A DNA stretch of 20,236 bases from Candidatus Saccharibacteria bacterium UBA6575 (lineage in GTDB: Bacteria; Patescibacteriota; Saccharimonadia; Saccharimonadales; Saccharimonadaceae), in the NCBI GenBank assembly GCA_002434005.1, contig DJJF01000040.1, positions 58,355 through 78,590 of the forward strand, given 5' to 3'. Shown one piece after another: positions 13,059 through 19,613 of this stretch. Made by a program: the position numbers and the translations under genes. How positions within the stretch are numbered: the stretch's first letter is position 1; each line of letters begins with the position of its first letter. A model generated the notes under the pieces. It ran no database searches, had not been told where the DNA came from, and saw only the letters and a list, made by a program, of their open reading frames with translations.

Positions 13059-13802
13059 TCACATTCCAGAGGCCGGCAATATAAATAGGAAATAGAATGC
13101 AATTCCGTTCTTAAGCGCGTGCAAGATAACGCCGGCCCATATACTACCAGTGACTAAGCGTAGTGAGCCAAGTATCAACCCGACTGCAAATGTATCGGCT
13201 GCTGCGCCCCACTGCAAAACCAGGCCCGATTCATCACCGCCAAGAAGATGCATAAGGCCAAATATCACCGCTGTTACTACTACCGCCAGCCACTTACTAA
13301 TACGCGCACTCAGCCGGCCTAAAAAATAACCGCGAAACAGCAGTTCTTCTGCTAAAGGCGCCATAATAACGAGCGTAAGAAACGCAACGAAGAATTCTAC
13401 TTGGCTCGACAGGTTCTGGAATGGAATGTCCTGCCCTACTTCTGGATCAATTACACGCGCAATGTCTGTACCAAACCATACGATAGCAGCCGACACGATT
13501 ACATAGGGTAAGAAACCAAGGATGCCTAAGCCAATATCTGTCCACGATACCGCCTTGCTAACACCCAGTGTTTTTGCATCGATACGTTTTTTCTTCCATA
13601 TGATCGCCGGCAAGCCAAGCGCAAGTGCCAGGCCAAGTATGTAGCCGAGAGCAGCTAAAATTGTGTTGGTAACCGCAGTATCTTGGTTTGTGAATACCGA
13701 CAGAGCGATCAGCGCCAGAGCCTGGCCAATAAAGAGTGAAATAACGACCCAGAGCGACAGGCCAACACTATACGCACTCTTACCCAATAAGTTTGCTGAC
13801 AT
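13059..13802 (-). CDS. CPBP-family intramembrane glutamic protease
   Basis: 247 residues from the ATG at 13802, which overlaps the end of rseP by 23 nt; a second in-frame ATG 6 nt upstream is equally possible. Several hydrophobic helices (VVISLFIGQALALIALSVFT, ILAALGYILGLALALGLPAI and others) precede the CPBP/Rce1 signature: EELLFRGYFLGRL near residue 150, FGLMHLLGG near 184, and the ILHALKN helix near 229. The Glu-Glu and His residues form the presumed glutamic-protease site. Bacterial members cut prenylated-protein-like or bacteriocin-related substrates, or act on membrane proteins; the substrate here is unknown. Overlap with rseP makes the two membrane proteases one translational unit. Confidence 0.9.
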   Translation of the reverse strand: MSANLLGKSAYSVGLSLWVVISLFIGQALALIALSVFTNQDTAVTNTILAALGYILGLALALGLPAIIWKKKRIDAKTLGVSKAVSWTDIGLGILGFLPYVIVSAAIVWFGTDIARVIDPEVGQDIPFQNLSSQVEFFVAFLTLVIMAPLAEELLFRGYFLGRLSARISKWLAVVVTAVIFGLMHLLGGDESGLVLQWGAAADTFAVGLILGSLRLVTGSIWAGVILHALKNGIAFYFLFILPASGM

Positions 13803-14943
13803 CTGCAACCGTCACTAATACGATTAACGCGAGTAGGGCCATGAAGCCGATCGTTTGAATCTTTTCTTCACGCTCCTTAGTGAGCGGTTTTTTAAGAAGC
13901 CTAAATAATGTCATAGTAAACCAACGTCCACCGTCGAGTGCAGGGATTGGCAAGACATTCATGACAGCCAGCGAAAGTGAAATAAGTGCCGCAAGCAGCG
14001 TGAGCCATTTGAGCCCTGCTTGCTGCGCCTGTGGGAAAATTACACCTAGTATGCCGACTGGCCCTGAAACAGAATTACTTGCAAATGCAAATGCTTCGTC
14101 ACCCGATTTACGGGCTGATTCGTTCGCAGTGAATCGACTTCCAATACCCTCACCCAGACTAGTGACTACTTTACCTAGGGCACTGAATGTTTCACCTGTC
14201 AGCTGTAAAGTGGTCATGAATCCTACGATAGGAGCAGACCAGGTTGCCCGAATTTCGCTCATACGCTGTGATGTGCGAACGCCCAGGAAGCCCTTGCTTG
14301 GTGAACTCTCGTTTCTCAGCGTTACCGGTACAACGTATTCACTACTCGACCGGGAATACGTAACACTAACTGTTTTACCTTTGTTCGCCTTTGTAGCTTC
14401 AGATAATTCTTCTGGTGATCGAATATCGCTACTATCGATAAGCAGAATTTCGTCACCACCGCGTAGTCCCGCTTTCTCTGCAGGTGAGTCCCGCTCAACT
14501 TGATTGATCTTCAATGGTTCAACGGATATCACAGTATCCGATGCAACCGAGAATTGATTCGGGAGTATCTTTGGCAGTCCAACCAGCGCCAATATCGTAA
14601 ACAACACGATCGCGGTCAACCAGTTCATTAATACACCAGCCAACAAAATCTTAGTTTTTTGCCAGTAGGTCGCAGCGCCGTAGTCACCCTTACCATTCGC
14701 TGAATCATTCTCGCCCTGCAGTTTCACAAAGCCACCGAGCGGAAGCCAGTTGAGCGAAATGAGTACGTTTTTACCTAAAATGCTTTGTTTGAGTTTTCGA
14801 CCCCAAGCACGTGGCGGGAACCCAACTCCAAATTCCTCAACAACAACACCGTTACGGCGTGCAACAATGCCATGTCCGAGCTCGTGAATAACCACCAGTA
14901 GTACAAGAATAATTAATCCGGTCAGAATCCCAATCAGCAGCAC
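13780..14943 (-). CDS. rseP: Site-2 zinc metalloprotease, RseP/RasP type
   Basis: 387 residues from a GTG start with an AGGAAAA ribosome site, 4 nt after the uppS stop. HELGHG in the first membrane helix (H20, E21, H24) is the zinc and catalytic motif; NVLPIPALDGGRWF near residue 335 supplies the third ligand (LDG). A PDZ domain lies between (about residues 140-215; ERDSPAEKAGLRGGDEILLI), and four membrane helices are visible. The family cleaves membrane proteins such as anti-sigma factors within the bilayer (regulated intramembrane proteolysis). It lies between uppS and proS, its usual Gram-positive position, but without the cdsA and dxr genes normally found upstream. Confidence 0.94.
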   Translation of the reverse strand: MLLIGILTGLIILVLLVVIHELGHGIVARRNGVVVEEFGVGFPPRAWGRKLKQSILGKNVLISLNWLPLGGFVKLQGENDSANGKGDYGAATYWQKTKILLAGVLMNWLTAIVLFTILALVGLPKILPNQFSVASDTVISVEPLKINQVERDSPAEKAGLRGGDEILLIDSSDIRSPEELSEATKANKGKTVSVTYSRSSSEYVVPVTLRNESSPSKGFLGVRTSQRMSEIRATWSAPIVGFMTTLQLTGETFSALGKVVTSLGEGIGSRFTANESARKSGDEAFAFASNSVSGPVGILGVIFPQAQQAGLKWLTLLAALISLSLAVMNVLPIPALDGGRWFTMTLFRLLKKPLTKEREEKIQTIGFMALLALIVLVTVADVSKLIG

Positions 14944-14947
14944 TTTG

Positions 14948-15640
14948 TCATTTTCCTATTCGTCGTTCGCGGGTTTTATATGCCTCAAGTATATCGGTTA
15001 CGTCTTGCTTTGTCATGTCTGGCCAATTCTTATCAAGAAACATCAGCTCACTGTACGCGCTGCGCCATAGCATGAAGTTCGAAAGTCGCTTCTCACCACT
15101 TGTGCGAACGATCAGATCGCATGGCGGAATGTCCGGCGCATACAGATGTTGCTCGATTACCTCGGGGGTTACATCATCCGCTTTCACACCCTCTTTCATC
15201 AGCGACCGAACTGCGTCGGCAAGCTCTAGTTGACCGCCATAATTGAAACACAGCAATAATGTACCAGCCTTATTATCTTTGGTTGCATACTCAGCCTCAT
15301 CGATCGCATCGAGTATTTTTTGGCTCACACCCTGACGGCTGCCAATTATACGCAGGCGAATGTCATTTTCTTGGAATAGGTGAAGATCCGATTTAACCAA
15401 CCGCAGTACGAGGCCCATTAACTTACCCACTTCATCTTCGGAACGTTTCCAGTTTTCGGTGCTAAACACATACGCAGACATGTATTTCACGCCAGCGTCA
15501 AAGGTAGCCTTGGCTATATCTTGAATTGCATTGTAGCCAGCCAAGTGGCCTTCATACTTAGGTAGCCCATGCTCTTTTGCCCAGCGGCGATTACCATCAA
15601 CAATAAATCCTATATGAGCTGGTACTGATGTTTCTTCCAT
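14948..15640 (-). CDS. uppS: Isoprenyl transferase (undecaprenyl diphosphate synthase family)
   Basis: 230 residues, normal for the cis-prenyltransferase family. HIGFIVDGNRRWAKEHGLPK (residues 9-28) contains the catalytic D15 with GNRRW, followed by YEGHLAGYN. Later come YVFSTENWKRSEDEV, LCFNYGGQLELADAV, and the C-terminal DLIVRTSGEKRLSNFMLWRS with SELMFLDKNWPDM, all family landmarks. It extends farnesyl or geranylgeranyl diphosphate with isopentenyl diphosphate to make the C55-type carrier for cell-wall synthesis. The ATG follows a TATACT box by 7 nt, implying a leaderless mRNA; AGAAGGA directly abuts the ATG, too close to be an efficient ribosome site. Confidence 0.96.
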   Translation of the reverse strand: MEETSVPAHIGFIVDGNRRWAKEHGLPKYEGHLAGYNAIQDIAKATFDAGVKYMSAYVFSTENWKRSEDEVGKLMGLVLRLVKSDLHLFQENDIRLRIIGSRQGVSQKILDAIDEAEYATKDNKAGTLLLCFNYGGQLELADAVRSLMKEGVKADDVTPEVIEQHLYAPDIPPCDLIVRTSGEKRLSNFMLWRSAYSELMFLDKNWPDMTKQDVTDILEAYKTRERRIGK

Positions 15641-15647
15641 TCCTTCT

Positions 15648-15653
15648 AGTATA
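15648..15653 (-). promoter_or_regulatory. -10 box of uppS (leaderless)
   Basis: TATACT on the reverse strand, with 7 nt to the uppS ATG, so the predicted transcription start falls at the start codon. No clear -35 is seen. Confidence 0.5.
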
Positions 15654-15673
15654 CGGTACTCGAAGCATGAGAA

Positions 15674-15697
15674 GGGCCGCTCCTGAAGAAGTGGCCC
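15674..15697 (-). other. GC-rich hairpin upstream of uppS
   Basis: GGGCCGCT (15674-15681) pairs with AGTGGCCC (15690-15697), 8 bp including one wobble, 8-nt loop. On the reverse strand it is followed by TTCTCATGCTTC, a weak T-rich stretch, so it might terminate frr transcription just before the uppS promoter. Confidence 0.5.
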
Positions 15698-15747
15698 TGT
15701 GCGCGGTCATTACTCATGAGAGCTTGAACCACTCGTACTTCTGCCGG

Positions 15748-15787
15748 CTTGTAGGTTGGAGCGCCCGTAAGCGCTCTAACCTACAAG
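15748..15787. repeat. 17-bp near-perfect inverted repeat between frr and uppS
   Basis: Arms at 15748-15764 and 15771-15787 are complementary over 17 positions with a CCGTAA loop. The single exception is a G-U pair on the plus strand (A-C mismatch on the reverse strand). No T-run follows on either strand. It is the longest simple stem seen in the window and lies in the 200-nt frr-uppS gap. It may be a mobile palindromic repeat or a structured RNA. Confidence 0.75.
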
Positions 15788-15827
15788 TAGACTGTTAATA
15801 TCAGAATTCTGTCGGCTTCTCAATCAT

Positions 15828-15853
15828 GACCGTCATACTCTTAGACCGTCATA
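15828..15853. repeat. 10-bp direct repeat spanning the frr stop codon
   Basis: GACCGTCATA occurs at 15828-15837 and 15844-15853, a 16-nt period. The second copy encodes the last residues of Frr (VMTV); the first lies just after the stop. A small tandem duplication is the simplest explanation. Confidence 0.7.
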
Positions 15854-16398
15854 ACCTCTTGTTCTTTGGCTTTGAACGCGGCATCAATCTTGCCCTGATA
15901 TTCGGTCATCATGTTGTGGTCAAAATCTTTTTCGATACGGGTTACGTCATTTTCGGACAGCTCTTTAGCATCTTTTTTACGCTTCAATTCCTTAAACGCG
16001 TCCTGACGCACCTGGCGCATAGCTATGCGAGCACTTTCAACTTTTTCACCAAGCTGTTTTACAAGCTCGCGGCGACGCTCTTCTGTTAACGCCGGAATCG
16101 GCACACGAATAACACGGCCGTCATCACTTGGGTTGAGGCCAAGCGTTTGGTCGTCACGGATTGCCTGCGTAATAGCAGCGATGTTGCTTGGATCGAACGG
16201 TGTTACTAATAGTTGTTGCGCTTCTGGTGCAGTCACATTTGCAACCTGGTTAATCGGCATGCGCTGGCCATACACTTCGGGAGCGACTCCCGAAAGCATG
16301 TCTGGGTGCGCGCGGCCCGTACGAACTTTCTTTAATTCGTCTTCAAAGTGACTGAAGGCGTGGTCCATCTTGTCTTGGTAGTGTTTGGTATCGAACAT
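15841..16398 (-). CDS. frr: Ribosome recycling factor
   Basis: 185 residues, exactly the usual length. It begins MFDTKHYQDKMDHAFSHFED. Landmarks are ELKKVRTGRAHPDMLSGVAP, VYGQRMPINQVANVTAPEAQ, LLVTPFDPSNIAAITQAIRD, LGLNPSDDGRVIRVPIPALT and EERRRELVKQLGEKVESARI, followed by the long C-terminal helix of the three-helix bundle. With EF-G it splits the post-termination ribosome. An AAAGAGGTG Shine-Dalgarno and a TATAAT box (16425-16420) lie upstream, divergent from recF. It is the first gene of the cluster leading to uppS and rseP, though 200 nt with hairpins separate it from uppS. Confidence 0.97.
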   Translation of the reverse strand: MFDTKHYQDKMDHAFSHFEDELKKVRTGRAHPDMLSGVAPEVYGQRMPINQVANVTAPEAQQLLVTPFDPSNIAAITQAIRDDQTLGLNPSDDGRVIRVPIPALTEERRRELVKQLGEKVESARIAMRQVRQDAFKELKRKKDAKELSENDVTRIEKDFDHNMMTEYQGKIDAAFKAKEQEVMTV

Positions 16399-16419
16399 TA
16401 CACCTCTCTTTCTGTAACT

Positions 16420-16425
16420 ATTATA
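16420..16425 (-). promoter_or_regulatory. -10 box of frr
   Basis: TATAAT on the reverse strand, 21 nt before the frr ATG, with the AAAGAGGTG ribosome site between. The -35 region is weak. Confidence 0.55.
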
Positions 16426-16462
16426 CAGTTCACCTGCTGCTTTGCGACATACTGCCCTACGC

Positions 16463-16468
16463 TATACT
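16463..16468 (+). promoter_or_regulatory. -10 box of recF (near-leaderless)
   Basis: TATACT with 8 nt to the recF ATG at 16477. TTTGCG lies 16 nt upstream as a weak -35. There is no Shine-Dalgarno. Confidence 0.5.
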
Positions 16469-16476
16469 AGAGATAT

Positions 16477-17547
16477 ATGTTGCTCAGAAGCATATCACTT
16501 CATAACGTCAGGTCATACGACCTGGCAAACTTTGAATTTGATCCGAATGTAACATTAATCTTAGGCCCGAACGGCTCAGGTAAAACGACTATTCTTGAAG
16601 CAGTTTACTACCTAATGCGCGGAACCAGTTTTCGTGGCCGTGATCGCGATGTAATACCTTACGAGCACGAAGCGTCTGAGTTCAAACTGGAACTTGAAGA
16701 TATGCCGCTCCGACGCGGAAGACTCGGTAGCAGCCCTGAGGGTCGTGTAATAAAAGCGTTTACAGTAGCAGATTCAAATTCAGCGCGACTCGCCCCAAAA
16801 GACAAACTTCCCGTTGTACTGTTCGAACCCGATGAGCTACGACTACTTTCAAGTAGTCCGCAGCGTCGACGCGATTTCATAGACGGCATCATCGCTCGGC
16901 TGAGCCCTACCTATTCGGCTGTTTTGAGTCGATTCGGGCGAACCCTACTACAACGCAATGAACTGTTAAAACAAAACGAATCAATGAGCCAAAGCGATTG
17001 GGAAAATCACCTGTTCGCTTGGGACGTAAAGCTTGCTGAGTTATCCGGCAGCATCATAAAAGCCCGCACAAACTTTATCCTTCATGCCAACGATCATTTG
17101 TCGCGTATTTATAGTCAGCTAGCTGGCTCAGAACATTCTGTTACAGCACGCTACATCACTCCGTTCGATGTAGTGGATGATTCGTTACAGCAGTCATTAC
17201 TTCACAGGCTTGAGCGATCACGTAAGCTAGACTCACAGCGTGGATATACTTCAGTAGGCCCACACCGCGACGATTTAGAATTATCACTCGATGGCCACTT
17301 AGCGGTTGAATCGGCCTCGCGCGGTGAGATGCGCACTATTATGCTTGCATTCAAGCTGCTCGAAGTCGAATTACAAGAACATCATAGCGGCAAGAAGCCT
17401 CTTATTTTACTTGACGATGTGTTTTCGGAACTTGATAGTAGCCGGGAGCAGGCTCTCATAACAGCCCTTGCTCCTTACCAAACAATTATCACGGCCACTG
17501 ATCTACGCGACGAGTTAAAATCTCACGCTACTATCATCAATTTATAA
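16477..17547 (+). CDS. recF: DNA replication and repair protein RecF
   Basis: 356 residues, normal for RecF. It begins MLLRSISLHNVRSYDLANFE; Walker A GPNGSGKT is at residues 30-37. ILEAVYYLMRGTSFRGRDRD and RRRDFIDGIIARLSPTYSAV are typical RecF segments. GPHRDDLELSLDG lies near residue 261, the ABC signature in ASRGEMRTIMLAFKLLE, and Walker B LILLDDVFSELDSS near 310. RecF loads RecA at single-strand gaps with RecO and RecR. The usual dnaA-dnaN-recF-gyrB neighbourhood is absent: here recF is divergent from frr and convergent with a pilin gene 7 nt away. No terminator is visible in that gap. Confidence 0.95.
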   Translation: MLLRSISLHNVRSYDLANFEFDPNVTLILGPNGSGKTTILEAVYYLMRGTSFRGRDRDVIPYEHEASEFKLELEDMPLRRGRLGSSPEGRVIKAFTVADSNSARLAPKDKLPVVLFEPDELRLLSSSPQRRRDFIDGIIARLSPTYSAVLSRFGRTLLQRNELLKQNESMSQSDWENHLFAWDVKLAELSGSIIKARTNFILHANDHLSRIYSQLAGSEHSVTARYITPFDVVDDSLQQSLLHRLERSRKLDSQRGYTSVGPHRDDLELSLDGHLAVESASRGEMRTIMLAFKLLEVELQEHHSGKKPLILLDDVFSELDSSREQALITALAPYQTIITATDLRDELKSHATIINL

Positions 17548-17554
17548 AAATTAA

Positions 17555-18640
17555 TCAACTTGCTAAGCAGCGAACAGCATGGCCACTTTGCTTGTCGACC
17601 GCTTCATTGGTTGTGATACTGTTGGTCGACCACGTATAGCGATTCGCATTGCTATTAGAAACAATCGTTGAGGTCCGATAATATCCGTTATTACCGACGT
17701 ACAAGAAGCTCCCGTTCCATGAGCCACTGCGCATTGCAAACCAAACTGTGCGCAGATTTGTAGCTGCAGCGTTATTTGTTCCACCGCCGTTAATAGCGTT
17801 GTTCAGTTCCGGGAAATCACCGCTCGATCCACCGATCGGTAGTCGCCATCCTGACGGACATATTGAGATGCTAGTATCTGCCGCAGGAGTGGCTGAGTTT
17901 GCACATGCAGATGTTGCTTGACCGCCAGATGCAGCGCACTGATTGTACAAATAGCCGTATTGCCCTGTGCCATCCGTGGATGTCGAAGGTGCTGTAGGAC
18001 TCGTTGTTGGGTTTGCGCCGGTTGGAACATAGTAGCGCGGAATGGTAAGCGAAGTGCCTGTCGTTGAATCAAGCGTTTTTACATCTCCGTATGTATTTGT
18101 ACCCCCGCCCGCGTACGCCAAGTTCGTAAGCATCCAACACTTGTTATCCGCTAACTTTTGCACCCAATACGTGCGATTGTCGCGAGCATCGACTGCCATT
18201 ACGCGTGTCGTTGGACAATTACTACTGTTGATTGTTTGAATAAAACTTCCGTCCGAAATAGCGCCGCCGCCCGAACCATCTGTATGCCCAGTACATGCGC
18301 CTTTAGTTGGCTGCTCGCCAACATTTTTATACATTGATAGTGTTCCCTTGGTCGCGGTTATGCAATACGTACTCCCGTCTGAGGTGTACTGATATTGAAT
18401 TCCATTAGTGCTGTCTGCACTGATGTCTGAAAGTTGCAACGCATAGCTCGTCCGTGTAACCTTATCAAACTCAAGTTGTCGCGTAACTTTTGCAAGCCCG
18501 TCTTTGACAAGTGACTCATTTGCGCGATCTCGAATTCCACTAAACACAGCTGTTGTTATGGCAGCTAAAATCGCAATTACGACAATCACGATCAAAAGTT
18601 CGACGATGGTAAATCCTCGCTGTCTGGTGGATAATCTCAT
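17555..18640 (-). CDS. Type IV pilin-like protein with C-terminal FISUMP domain
   Basis: 361 residues. The N-terminus MRLSTRQRGFTIVELLIVIV is a class III signal: a short basic leader, G9 then FTIVE, where prepilin peptidase cuts, followed by a hydrophobic helix ending about residue 33. A pilin-like alpha/beta part follows (to about 120), with a C-C pair. The C-terminal part resembles the FISUMP (Fib_succ_major) domain: DARDNRTYWVQKLADNKCWM, TNLAYAGGG, YGYLYN, ICPSGWRLP, and GHAVRCLAS at the end. The protein is likely exported and assembled in, or at the tip of, a type IV pilus, with the FISUMP part exposed. It follows the related pilin gene by 27 nt and has its own copy of that gene's promoter. 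Confidence 0.88.
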   Translation of the reverse strand: MRLSTRQRGFTIVELLIVIVVIAILAAITTAVFSGIRDRANESLVKDGLAKVTRQLEFDKVTRTSYALQLSDISADSTNGIQYQYTSDGSTYCITATKGTLSMYKNVGEQPTKGACTGHTDGSGGGAISDGSFIQTINSSNCPTTRVMAVDARDNRTYWVQKLADNKCWMLTNLAYAGGGTNTYGDVKTLDSTTGTSLTIPRYYVPTGANPTTSPTAPSTSTDGTGQYGYLYNQCAASGGQATSACANSATPAADTSISICPSGWRLPIGGSSGDFPELNNAINGGGTNNAAATNLRTVWFAMRSGSWNGSFLYVGNNGYYRTSTIVSNSNANRYTWSTNSITTNEAVDKQSGHAVRCLAS

Positions 18641-18650
18641 GAATACCTTT

Positions 18651-18656
18651 ATTTTA
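18651..18656 (-). promoter_or_regulatory. Extended -10 of the FISUMP pilin gene (duplicated promoter)
   Basis: The reverse strand reads TTATGG-TAAAAT, 10 nt before the ATG, then AAAGG as possible ribosome site. It is nearly identical to the element at 19212-19217 and begins right after the stop of the upstream pilin gene. Confidence 0.55.
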
Positions 18657-18667
18657 CCATAAGCGAG

Positions 18668-19201
18668 TTAAGGCGCAGCGACGTCTATGGAGCCGTCTAC
18701 GCTTCCGTCGGTCCGAATAAGCATTCCTGTCATGGTAGGAATCAGGCCTGAAGGCGCAATCGCCGTACACGCGTCCGAAGCCGCAGTTGATGAAGTAATT
18801 GTGCTCGACACGTCCGTCACGTTATAAGACCCCGTTGTTGAGGCATAGGTGACATTGGTAGTTGAACCTACAATGATACCTACCCCCGATAAGGGCTGAC
18901 CCCACCACGTGGCATACCCGCAGTAATGGAAGTAACTATATGCGCTTCGCTTAGACACTTTCATTTTTAATGATGGATCGGTGCCTACCTCTCCCCAATC
19001 AGGAAATGTCCCGTTCGTCGCCATATAGAGCTTAACTCGCTTCATATTAGCAGATAGATCACTTTGAACTAACGCATTTGTTGAGCGTGATTTAACACCG
19101 TTAAACGCGACAACGGTTATCGCTGCTAATATTGCGATAACAACGATCACAATGAGAAGTTCAACAATGGTAAACCCTCGCTGTCGAGTAGATAATCTCA
19201 T
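18668..19201 (-). CDS. Type IV pilin-like protein (pseudopilin)
   Basis: 177 residues from the ATG at 19201. This start is chosen because it gives the same leader as the next gene (MRLSTRQRGFTIVELLIVIV) and a normal short prepilin signal; an in-frame ATG at 19252 would run through the -10 box. The hydrophobic helix (to about residue 32) is followed by FNGVKSRSTNALVQSDLSAN, the remaining alpha helix, and a small beta-rich domain with TNGTFPDWGEVGTDPSLKMK, cysteines in YFHYCGYATWW and SDACTAIAPSG, and a Ser/Thr-rich region. Probably a pilus subunit processed by a prepilin peptidase encoded elsewhere. Confidence 0.86.
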   Translation of the reverse strand: MRLSTRQRGFTIVELLIVIVVIAILAAITVVAFNGVKSRSTNALVQSDLSANMKRVKLYMATNGTFPDWGEVGTDPSLKMKVSKRSAYSYFHYCGYATWWGQPLSGVGIIVGSTTNVTYASTTGSYNVTDVSSTITSSTAASDACTAIAPSGLIPTMTGMLIRTDGSVDGSIDVAAP

Positions 19202-19211
19202 GAATGCCTTT

Positions 19212-19217
19212 ATTTTA
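19212..19217 (-). promoter_or_regulatory. Extended -10 of the upstream pilin gene
   Basis: The reverse strand reads TTATGC-TAAAAT, 10 nt before the ATG at 19201, followed by AAAGG. No -35 is visible. TTATGC-TAAAAT also occurs in the promoter at 4353-4381. Confidence 0.55.
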
Positions 19218-19310
19218 GCATAAGCGTTATACGCTCCACCTCTTGTATTCATAGGCTGATCAGATTACCATTGGAACGTTCCGTGTTGTCGAGCAGTTGG
19301 GGGCAAGGTT

Positions 19311-19487
19311 ATGTTCAGAAGAAAGTGGGTTTGGGCACCAGGCTACGGTCCACCTACCTGGCGTGAACGTCTGAAGAGCTTCATAGCAGTCTGCATTTCA
19401 CTCGGCGTATTCGCAGTTGTGTTCTATTTCGCACCCAAAATGGGCGCAGAGTGGACAGTCACCTGGCTTAACGCCAAGATGCAATAA
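19311..19487 (+). CDS. 58-aa single-span membrane protein, unknown function
   Basis: Starts MFRRKWVWAPGYGPPTWRER, then a hydrophobic helix (about residues 23-41; FIAVCISLGVFAVVFYFAP), then KMGAEWTVTWLNAKMQ. The basic N-terminus predicts N-in, C-out topology. Ribosome-site candidates GGGGG and AAGG lie within 12 nt of the ATG. A strong intrinsic terminator 19 nt after the stop supports expression. The promoter is unclear; TTGTAT/TACCAT at a 17-nt spacing upstream is weak. No family is recognised. Confidence 0.65.
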   Translation: MFRRKWVWAPGYGPPTWRERLKSFIAVCISLGVFAVVFYFAPKMGAEWTVTWLNAKMQ

Positions 19488-19506
19488 GTAGCTCCAAAAC
19501 GGATTT

Positions 19507-19532
19507 GGCGCCGCTCAATAAGCGGCGCCTTT
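19507..19532 (+). terminator. Rho-independent terminator of the 58-aa gene
   Basis: GGCGCCGCT (19507-19515) pairs perfectly with AGCGGCGCC (19521-19529) around a CAATA loop, 9 bp, then TTT. The clearest intrinsic terminator in the window. Confidence 0.85.
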
Positions 19533-19554
19533 CCAATTGCTATAAAATAGAGAT

Positions 19555-19583
19555 CCCCGCCTAGCCATAAAGACCAAACGGGG
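19555..19583 (-). terminator. Weak terminator-like inverted repeat after the GC-rich gene
   Basis: CCCCG (19555-19559) and CGGGG (19579-19583) form a 5-bp stem with a 19-nt loop. On the reverse strand ATCTCTATTTTAT follows, a T-rich stretch. The large loop makes this doubtful. Confidence 0.3.
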
Positions 19584-19613
19584 TTCATCTACACTTCTGA
19601 TGCCTAGCGGAAT

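Noticed and set aside
13880..14503. 207-codon plus-strand ORF antisense to rseP
   Set aside because: Long but lies wholly opposite conserved RseP coding sequence; composition is that of an antisense frame.
15668..15799. Plus-strand 43-codon ORF (MRRAAPEEVALCAV...) in the frr-uppS spacer
   Set aside because: It spans both hairpins, has no ribosome site and no good promoter; its openness is explained by GC-rich stems.
19202..19252. N-terminal extension of the upstream pilin to an ATG at 19252
   Set aside because: It would place the shared extended -10 box inside the gene and give an abnormally long prepilin leader; the downstream ATG matches the paralogue.
19591..19612. CTGATGC...GGAAT, resembling a second hammerhead core
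   Set aside because: The invariant A9 and the GAAA element are missing and the flanks do not form stems I and III.
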